Of a stretch of 55,350 nt of DNA, positions 23,078 through 30,676 are shown piece by piece; positions within the stretch are counted from its first letter, which is position 1; each line of letters begins with the position of its first letter. The notes beneath the pieces were generated by a model. The model searched no databases, had not been told where the DNA came from, and worked only from the letters and a program-made list of their open reading frames with translations. The position numbers and the translations under genes were made by a program. Source of the DNA: FEN-1088 sp031407985. GTDB lineage: Bacteria > Myxococcota_A > Polyangia > Fen-1088. The stretch is from positions 1-55,350 of the forward strand of contig JANOJB010000330.1 of assembly GCA_031407985.1 (NCBI GenBank). The letters run 5' to 3'.

Positions 23078-24292
23078 TCAACGTTCGATGTCGAAACGTG
23101 CGGGGACCACTTCGGTGTCTGGGCCGGGGGGGCGCTCGAGGGCAAATGTGTTGTCGGCGAACAATCCGATGATCCACAGTTTCCGTGCGCGTTTTTCTCC
23201 TGGGACATCCAACGGACCGACGACGTAGTCTCGATCCAGTGGCTGGCCGGGGCGCACCAGCACCGCTTGGGTGCCGACGCCCGGAAAGACGCGAACGTCG
23301 CCACCGGCGCCGCGCACACGCAATTCCAGGTAGCGGGGACGCTCCGCGCGCGCGCGAAAATGCAGACGATCCCCCACGCGCAGCCGTGTATCCGGCGCAA
23401 GCTGGCGGACTTCCTCTCCGCGCCGCACGGTGATCTGGATCCCGGATGCTTTTGCCTGCAACGCCCCCCTTTGCCCAGCAAAGGGAGCCCGTGCGCGATC
23501 GGGCGCGGGCGGACGCGCGACCAGAAAGGCGATCGCCGAGACTAGAATCAGGCCGCCGCCCATCCACAACGCCCGCCTCCAGCGGGGACCCTTGGCCCGG
23601 GCGCGTTCGATCCGAATCGCTTCCGCCACGCGGCCCAGCGCCGGCGGGGCGATCTCGCGGGCGAAACGATCGGTCAAACGGTCGGCCGCCTCGACGATCT
23701 CCCGACAACGCGCGCAGCTTGCCACATGCGCGGCATGGGATGCGCGATCCCGATCCAGGGCCAGGGACGACGGATGGGACGACGGATCGGACGACGGACG
23801 GACCTGCCCTTCCCCCGACAGCTCCTTGTCGGTTGCCTTGACGTTGCCGACGGCGTCGGCGGTTCGCCTCCGAACCAACTTGCCAGGCAACCCCAGCACC
23901 TCGGAGATCTCGTCGGAGGTCAGCCCATCCACGATCGACAAGACAACGATGTTTTGGGTGGCGTCATCGTACGCACGGAGCGCGCGCATATCCGGGTGCG
24001 GCGCTTGCGGCAAAGACGACGGCGCTACAAGCACTTGTCCCGGCCGCGCGTCATCGGGCATCTGGCGTAGGCAGTGGCTGGTGACGACGCGGTAGATCCA
24101 GATCCATCGCGCGCGCTCGTCCAGAGCGTGGCCACGCGCGTGGATGATGAACCTGACGAACAGCTCCTCGGCGACGCGCACGGCAATCTCCTCGTCCCCC
24201 AGAAGGAACACCGCGCGGCGAAACAGCGCCCCGCCGACCGAGGTGAACAACCCACCTGGTTGGGGGTTTGCGGTTTCCATCGCGGGATCCAT
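23078..24292 (-). CDS. ECF-like sigma factor fused to zinc-finger anti-sigma domain and membrane-anchored C-terminal domain
   Basis: A 404-aa protein (ATG 24292, weak ribosome-binding site; an in-frame start further upstream is possible). Residues 20-78 resemble sigma region 2 (LFRRAVFLLGDEEIAVRVAE, WIWIYRVVTSHCLRQM). Residues 105-150 resemble region 4 (NIVVLSIVDGLTSDEISEVL). After a Ser/Asp/Pro linker, residues 185-210 carry the ZAS-type zinc motif HVASCARC (H189, C193, C196), as in anti-sigma factors. A transmembrane helix lies at 241-259, and a beta-rich extracytoplasmic domain follows (LRVGDRLHFRARAERPRYLE), resembling DUF4384. Sigma and anti-sigma are normally separate proteins; here they are one chain. 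It is divergent from the TolC-like gene, 71 bp away. Confidence 0.83.
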   Translation of the reverse strand: MDPAMETANPQPGGLFTSVGGALFRRAVFLLGDEEIAVRVAEELFVRFIIHARGHALDERARWIWIYRVVTSHCLRQMPDDARPGQVLVAPSSLPQAPHPDMRALRAYDDATQNIVVLSIVDGLTSDEISEVLGLPGKLVRRRTADAVGNVKATDKELSGEGQVRPSSDPSSHPSSLALDRDRASHAAHVASCARCREIVEAADRLTDRFAREIAPPALGRVAEAIRIERARAKGPRWRRALWMGGGLILVSAIAFLVARPPAPDRARAPFAGQRGALQAKASGIQITVRRGEEVRQLAPDTRLRVGDRLHFRARAERPRYLELRVRGAGGDVRVFPGVGTQAVLVRPGQPLDRDYVVGPLDVPGEKRARKLWIIGLFADNTFALERPPGPDTEVVPARFDIER

Positions 24293-24363
24293 ACCACCGC
24301 CGGGTAGGCCTGGGGCGGGGACCACGATACGCCGTCCCACGTTTGCGGTAATGTCCTGCTTCC

Positions 24364-25950
24364 ATGAGTTTCCCTTCCACCGCGACCGCTCGCGCGTTGT
24401 CCCCCTGGGTATGGGGGGCTCTGGGCGCTATGGGAATCGGGTGGCAGATCCTGGGTGCGGACGACGCCAATGCGGCCGAAAGCGCCGCCGCTACCGTGGT
24501 CGGCGACGTCACCGCCACCCCCGCACCGCCGCGTGGTCTGGCGTTGCGCGATGTTCTCGGTCAAGCGGTGACCGGCAACCCGGACCTTCAGCGAGAGCGG
24601 GTCGCGATCGATCTCACCAAGGCCAACGTGCTGTCGGCCGAAGGACTATTCGACTACATGTTGACGGGCGACGGGACCTTTGCCCGCCGCGTCACCCCCG
24701 CAATAGTCGGCACGAATACAGTGGTTACCGGCTTCTCGGAGACTCTGACCGCCAACCTGGGATTGGCGCGTGTTCTCGAATCGGGTGGCCGAATGGCTCT
24801 TGCCGCGCAGGAGATCCGCACACACACATCCCAACTACAGTTCTGTGGATCGGCCGCCCCGAACTGCACCTACCACGGCGGCAGCATGACCCTGACGTTC
24901 TCACATCCGTTGCTGCGCGGGTTCGGAACCGAAGTCACGCTCGCCAACCTTCGCAAGCAGCGCGTCCTGCACGACGTTGCGCTGTTGAACCGGCAGGCAC
25001 GCGCCGCGGTCGTGATTCGCGACGTCGTGACGACCTACTGGGAACTGGGCTACGCCTCCGACGATCTGGAGATCCGACGTTCCGCCGTCACGCTCGCCGA
25101 AGAACAACGGAAATACACGCAGGCCTCCGTCGATGTCGGTCGGCTGGGTCTGGCCGATCTCGCGGCGGTCGACCGTGCGATTGCCGATCGCCAGCAAGCG
25201 GTCGCAATCGCCGAGCAGGCCTTCTTGCTTCGCGCGCTCGACCTCCAGCGGTTGTTGGGGCTACAGGTCCCGGCCACGTTCGCTCCAACCGCGACCCCCG
25301 AACGCCCGTCGGCGGTGCCCGTGCCGATTGATCCTGTCGTTGAGACCGCGCATGCCCTGGAATCCAGTCCGCAGCTGCGTGCTCTGCGCACGGGCTTGAC
25401 CCTGTCCGAAATCGACATTCACACCGCGCAGGCCCTGCTGCGCCCCCAACTCGACTTCGTAGGTTCGGTCGGAACGACGGGACGGCAGCTGGAATTTGGC
25501 GACGCCTGGACGCAAGCGGCCCGTTTCGAAAACATGAACTTGTCGGCGGGACTGATTTTCCAACTACCCCTACAGAATCGCGCGGCACGCGGCGCCGAGC
25601 GGGCGGCACGCGCCACGGGCGAACGCGTTCACATCGATGTCGCCGATCTGGAATTGGGCATTCGTGACGGTGTCGTCCGCATCACGACCTCGGCCCGCAC
25701 GGCCGCCCGACGGGCTGACCTGGCACGAGCCTCTGTTGGCTACGCCCAGAAAAACCTGGACGCAGAGCGCGCACGCTTCGAAGTAGGCCGCTCGACCAAC
25801 AACGATGTCCTGCTGCGCCAGCAGGAGCTCAAGAACGCCGAGATTCAGGTGGCGCGCGCCATCGCTGATCTGGCCAGCGCCGAAACCGCGCTTGCGGCGT
25901 TGACCGGCGACATTTTGCAGCGCTACGGCATCGTGCTGCGCGGATCCTGA
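24364..25950 (+). CDS. TolC-family outer-membrane efflux protein
   Basis: A 528-aa protein. A signal peptide covers roughly residues 1-38, up to ADDANA. Two TolC/OEP halves follow, each with long amphipathic helices: NPDLQRERVAIDLTKANVLSA and YGWxx-like strand segments in the first, QLRALRTGLTLSEIDIHTAQ and RFEVGRSTNNDVLLRQQEL in the second. Such proteins form the outer-membrane channel of RND or ABC efflux pumps and type I secretion. No pump or adaptor gene is adjacent, so the partner must be elsewhere. It is transcribed divergently from the sigma/anti-sigma fusion and convergently with pgeF. Confidence 0.9.
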   Translation: MSFPSTATARALSPWVWGALGAMGIGWQILGADDANAAESAAATVVGDVTATPAPPRGLALRDVLGQAVTGNPDLQRERVAIDLTKANVLSAEGLFDYMLTGDGTFARRVTPAIVGTNTVVTGFSETLTANLGLARVLESGGRMALAAQEIRTHTSQLQFCGSAAPNCTYHGGSMTLTFSHPLLRGFGTEVTLANLRKQRVLHDVALLNRQARAAVVIRDVVTTYWELGYASDDLEIRRSAVTLAEEQRKYTQASVDVGRLGLADLAAVDRAIADRQQAVAIAEQAFLLRALDLQRLLGLQVPATFAPTATPERPSAVPVPIDPVVETAHALESSPQLRALRTGLTLSEIDIHTAQALLRPQLDFVGSVGTTGRQLEFGDAWTQAARFENMNLSAGLIFQLPLQNRAARGAERAARATGERVHIDVADLELGIRDGVVRITTSARTAARRADLARASVGYAQKNLDAERARFEVGRSTNNDVLLRQQELKNAEIQVARAIADLASAETALAALTGDILQRYGIVLRGS

Positions 25951-25959
25951 TCGGCAACC

Positions 25960-26778
25960 CTACGGCAGGGCGCTTCCGGGATTGTTTTCGCGAACGATGA
26001 ACGCGGCGAGTTGCCCCGTCGCCCCCCCGTCCCGCCGATAGGAAAAGAACCGCGCGCGATCGCAACTGGTGCACATTTCGGCGGCGTCGATCAGCCCCGC
26101 CGACACGCCGACTGATTGCGCGGCCAGGCGATTGAGCAACCACAAATTGACGTGCGAACGCGGTGCTCGTGCGACAATCGCGCCGGCGGCACGCGCGCCC
26201 GCGAACGCCGCCTCCACCGCCGACACGACCTCGGGACCGACCTCGAAACAGCACGGTCCGATGGATGGCCCCATGGCGATTCGCACGTCCTCCATGCGCG
26301 TGCCGAAATCCGCGGCCATGCGGCGCAGGGTCGCCTGCACGATCCCGGAAACCGTCCCGCGCCACCCCGCATGAACCGCCGCCACTGCCCCCGTGCGCGT
26401 ATCCGCGATCAGCGCTGGAACGCAATCGGCGACATACACGCCCACGGCGGTGCCCGGCGTCGTCGCGATCACCGCGTCCGCACGCGCCGCACCAACGGCA
26501 TCGGACGTCGCGTCGGGCGCGACCCATACGCTTGCAACTCCATGAACCTGTCTTCCGAACAAGACCGGCCCCCCGGCCGCCGCCTGAAATCGGCGACGGT
26601 TCTCGCCCACGTTCGAAGGGGCGTCCCCCCATTTTCCCCCCAGGTTCAGGCTGTCGAACGGAGCACCGCTGACGCCTCCCACGCGCGTCGTGAACCCGTG
26701 GCGAAAGCCGACCGGCATCAGCGCCGACTGGATCAAAGGCAGGTCAAATCCATCGCCGCGAAAGATGGTCTCGTGCAT
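25960..26778 (-). CDS. pgeF: PgeF/YfiH family purine nucleoside phosphorylase-like protein (multicopper polyphenol oxidase/LACC1 family)
   Basis: A 272-aa protein, the usual length for the family. Diagnostic motifs are TTRVGGVSGAPFDSLNLG, GRQVHG, YVADCVPALIAD, VHAGWRGTVSGIV and MGPSIGPCCFEVG, which supply the zinc-binding His and Cys residues. Family members were first called polyphenol oxidases and later shown to act on purine nucleosides; E. coli YfiH also edits peptidoglycan precursors. It lies 7 bp after rluD, the classic rluD-pgeF pair, so the two are probably one transcript. Confidence 0.95.
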   Translation of the reverse strand: MHETIFRGDGFDLPLIQSALMPVGFRHGFTTRVGGVSGAPFDSLNLGGKWGDAPSNVGENRRRFQAAAGGPVLFGRQVHGVASVWVAPDATSDAVGAARADAVIATTPGTAVGVYVADCVPALIADTRTGAVAAVHAGWRGTVSGIVQATLRRMAADFGTRMEDVRIAMGPSIGPCCFEVGPEVVSAVEAAFAGARAAGAIVARAPRSHVNLWLLNRLAAQSVGVSAGLIDAAEMCTSCDRARFFSYRRDGGATGQLAAFIVRENNPGSALP

Positions 26779-26785
26779 CGATTCC

Positions 26786-27739
26786 TCAGCCTACCCGACC
26801 AAGGCGCCGCAGCGCGGTCAGAGCGCGCGCGAAATCCTCGGGCGGCTCCGACGTGAATTCCAGCCAGGCTCCCGTGGCGGGGTGCCGAAATCCCAGCTTC
26901 CGCGCATGCAGCGCCTGTCGGCCCAGCGCCACTGCGATGTCCTTCAACGCTGGTTCTCGCGGCGTCTTGCCGTAGGTCAGATCGCCCAACAACGGCAACC
27001 CCAGCGCCGCCATGTGCACCCGCACCTGATGCGTGCGCCCGGTCTCCAGTTCCGCCTCGATCCGCACGGCTGCCCCCCCCGCCAGGCGCTCGACAACGCG
27101 CCACTTCGTGACGGCGCGCCTGCCGGTCTTGACCTTGATTGAAAACTTCTTCCGGTCTCGTGGGTCGCGGCCATGAAGCGTCTCGATCCGCCCCTCGGGA
27201 CCTGGCGGCTTGCCAACCGCCAGCGCTTCATACACGCGGCTGATGTCATGCGCCTTGAACGCGGCGCCCAGGACGTTCATGGTGTGGTCGTCCTTCGCGA
27301 TCACCAGCAATCCCGATGTGTCCTTGTCGATCCTGTGCACGATCCCCGGTCGCAGTTCGCCACCGATTCCACGCAGATCGGCGACATGCGCCAGCAGAGC
27401 GTTGACCAGGGTTCCCTTCTGGTGGCCGGGCGCCGGATGCACCACCAGCCCCGGCGGCTTGTCGATCACAATCAGATGGGGGTCCTCGTGAACAACCACC
27501 AACGGGATGTCCTCCGCTATGATTTCGGTCGGTGCGGCCGGCGGCGGTGACCAAACGATCACGTCACCCGCGCGAACCTTCCGCGACGGAACCACCCGCG
27601 AGCCCCCGAGAGTAACGGCCCCCTCGGTGATGTGCCGGGTCAACTGGGATCGCGAGACGTGCGGCAGCATGGCGGCCAGATACACGTCCAGACGTTTGCC
27701 GGCCTGTTCGGGCCCGACCGCCAGCATCTGGGACGGCAC
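26786..27739 (-). CDS. rluD: 23S rRNA pseudouridine synthase, RluD family
   Basis: A 317-aa protein with an N-terminal S4 RNA-binding domain (RLDVYLAAMLPHVSRSQLTR) and a pseudouridine synthase domain. The catalytic Asp is in HRIDKDTSGLLVIAK, and the later motifs GRTHQVRVHMAALGLPLLGD and LHARKLGFRHP are present. RluD modifies the helix 69 loop of 23S rRNA. The GTG at 27739 abuts the previous stop (TAGTG); ATG 27727 is an alternative that would shorten it by four residues. Followed by pgeF. Confidence 0.95.
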   Translation of the reverse strand: MPSQMLAVGPEQAGKRLDVYLAAMLPHVSRSQLTRHITEGAVTLGGSRVVPSRKVRAGDVIVWSPPPAAPTEIIAEDIPLVVVHEDPHLIVIDKPPGLVVHPAPGHQKGTLVNALLAHVADLRGIGGELRPGIVHRIDKDTSGLLVIAKDDHTMNVLGAAFKAHDISRVYEALAVGKPPGPEGRIETLHGRDPRDRKKFSIKVKTGRRAVTKWRVVERLAGGAAVRIEAELETGRTHQVRVHMAALGLPLLGDLTYGKTPREPALKDIAVALGRQALHARKLGFRHPATGAWLEFTSEPPEDFARALTALRRLGRVG

Positions 27740-28002
27740 TACCAGACGCGGGATTTGATGTGCGCCTTCGACTTCAACATCACGTCCACCAAGGCCCGGT
27801 CGTAGATATTCAGCGCATAGATCTCCGGCGTGACGCGTCCCTTGTACAGGGTGCGGCCCTCCTCGATCTCGTCACGCATGACGTCGAACAGCGTGTCCCT
27901 CTCCAGCCCCTCAAGGATTTTGGCCTCGTGATAGAGGGTTAGGTCTGACGCAATAGCCCGTGCCAACTGACGGGCGCGGTCGGGTTTGTCGATGAGCGCC
28001 AT
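27739..28002 (-). CDS. Small conserved protein of unknown function
   Basis: An 87-aa cytoplasmic protein beginning at ATG 28002. It is mostly helical and charged (RARQLARAIASDLTLYHEAK, RDTLFDVMRDEIEEGRTLY, IYDRALVDVMLKSKAHIK) with no signal peptide. Short proteins of this look are frequent in Deltaproteobacteria, but I know no function. Its stop overlaps the start of rluD by one base, so it is in the same operon. Confidence 0.7.
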   Translation of the reverse strand: MALIDKPDRARQLARAIASDLTLYHEAKILEGLERDTLFDVMRDEIEEGRTLYKGRVTPEIYALNIYDRALVDVMLKSKAHIKSRVW

Positions 28003-28060
28003 GGCGCGAGTTTACACCAACCCGTCCCAAGACCCGCGCGACGGAGGTTCCCCCGGTCCG

Positions 28061-28387
28061 CTAGAGATCGACGCTACCGCCCAGTCCATACAACCGTTGG
28101 CCGCCCAGCGCCCGAAGACCCACGTGACCCCCGCTGGTCACCCGAACCACCTCGGCCTGAACCCGAACCGGCACGTTGTCGCGGCGAGGCAGCAAAAGCT
28201 CCATGACTTGGCCAGGCTGTCGGAGGCGCAGCTTGTCTTCCATTAACAATCCGCCTCGTGAAATATTAGTAATTCTATGTAGATATCGTCCTCCGTTGGA
28301 AACCTCCACCCCAAAAAAACTGACCGCACGCCGACCCACCGATCGCCTGTCCGAATTCTCAGGACTCCAGAACTTCTTCGTTATCAT
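28061..28387 (-). CDS. PilZ domain protein
   Basis: A 108-aa protein. ATG 28387 is preferred over a TTG at 28426 with no ribosome-binding site. Both halves of the c-di-GMP-binding signature are present: RSVGRR (RxxxR) near residue 18 and NISRGG (D/NxSxxG) near residue 44, followed by the PilZ barrel strands (VMELLLPRR, VRVQAEVVRV, HVGLRALG). It is therefore likely to bind c-di-GMP. The partner is unknown; PilZ proteins in this group often affect motility or surface polymers. A short AT-rich patch (about 28258-28285) coding for YLHRITNIS stands out from the high-GC background. Confidence 0.85.
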   Translation of the reverse strand: MITKKFWSPENSDRRSVGRRAVSFFGVEVSNGGRYLHRITNISRGGLLMEDKLRLRQPGQVMELLLPRRDNVPVRVQAEVVRVTSGGHVGLRALGGQRLYGLGGSVDL

Positions 28388-28609
28388 GTCGGCTTGAATC
28401 CTACTGTTTCTTACAACACCGGTCAAAGGCTTACATTACCGGAACATTGCTGGGCGCCCCGGCCTGTTTCGGAAGATCGGAAGACGCGACGCCAGCGTCA
28501 GGTGAAGGCGCCGTGGCGAAGGGACGTCTCAACGAGTAGCCTCAACGACACCAACAGCTCGCAGTCTCAACACCAGCATTGGCCCACGACTCTTGACCAG
28601 GAGATCCGG

Positions 28610-29089
28610 ATGAAGCGACATGTCATTGCCTCTCTCCTCATGCTGGCGACCGGCGGGATGGCGTCGGTCGCGATCGCCGACGCCCCCACCTACGAGATCC
28701 AGAAGTCCACAACCCGCGCGACTGTCGGCGTCCCGGCCAAGGCCTCGGTCACCGTACAAGGCAAGAACGGCTGGCACGTCAACGATCAAGCCCCGATTAC
28801 CGTCACCGTCAAGGGCGACCCGGGCGTCGATCTGCCGAAACAGAAACTGGCGCGTGCGGATCTGGCGCAGTCGTCCAAGGAAAGCGCGCGTTTCGACATT
28901 CCGTTTTCGGCCTCGGCAGCTGGCAAGAAGACAATCACAGCCGAGGCACGTTTTGTGATGTGTCAGGAACAGGCGTGTAAGCCGGCCAAGGAAACCGTGT
29001 CGCTGGAAATCGACATCTCAGCCGCGGGCGAGCCCGCGACACCGGGCAAGCAGAAGAAGCAAACCGGGCCAAAATCCGCGACGCCCTAG
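28610..29089 (+). CDS. Secreted protein resembling the N-terminal (alpha) domain of DsbD
   Basis: A 159-aa periplasmic protein. The ATG at 28610 has AGGAG 6 nt upstream and gives a signal peptide ending VAIA. The mature part is beta-rich and matches the DsbD alpha / DsbC-type domain pattern: GWHVNDQAPITVTVKGDPGV, then RFVMCQEQACKPAKETV, in which the paired Cys (CxxxxC) correspond to the reactive pair that accepts electrons in DsbD. The Lys/Pro tail is low complexity. It has no DsbD membrane or thioredoxin domain, so it would have to work with partners encoded elsewhere. Convergent with the M16 peptidase (30 bp apart). Confidence 0.75.
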   Translation: MKRHVIASLLMLATGGMASVAIADAPTYEIQKSTTRATVGVPAKASVTVQGKNGWHVNDQAPITVTVKGDPGVDLPKQKLARADLAQSSKESARFDIPFSASAAGKKTITAEARFVMCQEQACKPAKETVSLEIDISAAGEPATPGKQKKQTGPKSATP

Positions 29090-29119
29090 TCAGTACCTGC
29101 CCGGCCCCGCCAGGTCAGA

Positions 29120-30448
29120 TCAGCCGAAAGCACGAATCGCCGCGCGCACGCGGCGGGAAACCGAGCTGGTCAACGGACCAACCGCGGCGACGGTCAACCG
29201 TTTGGGGTCCAGAACCCGACGCGCGACCCGCTGTATCTGCTCGGCCGTCACGGCGTTGAAGCGTCGCAGCCTCTCGGCATGGGTACGCGGCTTGTAGAAA
29301 AGTTCGGTGCCCCCGTACCAGCCGGACAAGCCGTCCAGATCGTCGTAGCCAGCCTCGATGTCGCCCCGGTAGCGACGTTTCGCCTTGGCGAGATCCTCAT
29401 CCCGCACACGTTCGGTTCGAAACCGCCCCAGCAACGACAATGCTTCGGAAACGAGGGCCGGCAACTTCGCGGGCGCGCACGCCGCGTCCACCTCCAACAG
29501 CGCGGTGTCGTGCAACGGTTCGATGCCCCCCGAGACTTGATACGCCAGTCCCTTCTGGTCGCAGATCTGATAGTGCAGCCGCGTAGACATCCCGTCGTCC
29601 AGGACCCGGGCCAACGCGGACAGCGGCACGTAGTCGGGATCGCTGTCGGGAACGCCCTGCCACACCAGCTGGACCTGAGTTTGCGCCGCTTCATTTTGCA
29701 GCGATCGAAACCGGGGGCCGACGCCGCGGACTTGCGCCGGCAGGGGCCGCGCACGGCGCCCCCGTGGCAGGCGGGCGAACGCCTGGGCGGCCAGCGGCGC
29801 CACCCGCGCGTGCGACAACGGCCCCGCCAGACACAGAACCATGTTGGTGGCGCCGTAGAAACGCGAAAAATGGGCGCGGACATCCTCAGCGCGAAAACGC
29901 TTCACATTGCGAAGCGGACCGGTGATCGGATACCCAAGTGGGTGCTCACCCCAGATCGCCGCGCGGGACAGGTCATCGACGTTGACGTTGCGACCGTCCT
30001 CGTCCAGATCCTCCAACATCTCCTCGACAATGATCTTCCGTTCCAGATCGATGTCCGAGAACAGCGGCGTGGAGAACAGATCGCCCATGATTTCCAGACC
30101 GCGAGGCAGCTCAGCCGGATGAAGGGGAATCTGGTACAGCGAATAGTCACGCCCGGTCTCCGCGTACAGCGTTCCACCGACGCTTTCGATCGCGTGGTTC
30201 AGGGCGTACGAGCTGCCGAAGTGCTCGCATCCGCGAAACAACATATGTTCGACGAAGTGGGATAGCCCGTTGGTTTGGCGCGTCTCATAGCGTGCCCCCA
30301 CACGGGCATAAAGCGCGATGGACGCGGTGTGTAGGTGGGGCGTTTCGATCGCGACCAGCCGCAGACCGTTCGGCAACAGTGACCGGACCACACGGTAGGG
30401 CGCGGGCCGAAGCGCTGTGCCCGACAGTGAAGACACCGAAGGATTCAC
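29120..30448 (-). CDS. M16 family zinc metallopeptidase (insulinase/pitrilysin-like)
   Basis: About 442 aa from the GTG at 30448; a TTG at 30532 would add 28 residues, and neither has a clear ribosome-binding site. The inverted zinc motif HFVEH is present in the first domain (LSHFVEHMLFRGCEHFG), with the downstream Glu in EEMLEDLDEDG. The inactive second domain follows (RLHYQICDQKGLAYQVSGG). This is the single-chain processing-peptidase architecture found in many bacteria. There is no obvious signal peptide, so it is likely cytoplasmic, though a secreted form cannot be excluded given the uncertain start. Confidence 0.92.
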   Translation of the reverse strand: MNPSVSSLSGTALRPAPYRVVRSLLPNGLRLVAIETPHLHTASIALYARVGARYETRQTNGLSHFVEHMLFRGCEHFGSSYALNHAIESVGGTLYAETGRDYSLYQIPLHPAELPRGLEIMGDLFSTPLFSDIDLERKIIVEEMLEDLDEDGRNVNVDDLSRAAIWGEHPLGYPITGPLRNVKRFRAEDVRAHFSRFYGATNMVLCLAGPLSHARVAPLAAQAFARLPRGRRARPLPAQVRGVGPRFRSLQNEAAQTQVQLVWQGVPDSDPDYVPLSALARVLDDGMSTRLHYQICDQKGLAYQVSGGIEPLHDTALLEVDAACAPAKLPALVSEALSLLGRFRTERVRDEDLAKAKRRYRGDIEAGYDDLDGLSGWYGGTELFYKPRTHAERLRRFNAVTAEQIQRVARRVLDPKRLTVAAVGPLTSSVSRRVRAAIRAFG

Positions 30449-30676
30449 CGGGAATGTTCGCTTCCGAAGCGAGGCGACCGCATCTGCCGGTCCCGTTCGG
30501 TTCCTGGGTCGTGTGGGTTCGCGGTGATGCAAGGGAAAGCAGTCGGCTGATGGATCGGGGGGATACCGGACTCAGAATTGATCTCAGAAAGAACAGTCGG
30601 CGACGGCCGGGTTCTTGTCAAACGTGGCTCCTGCGACGACGGTGGTCGAACGCCCTGATCGGGTTATCCTGCGCCT

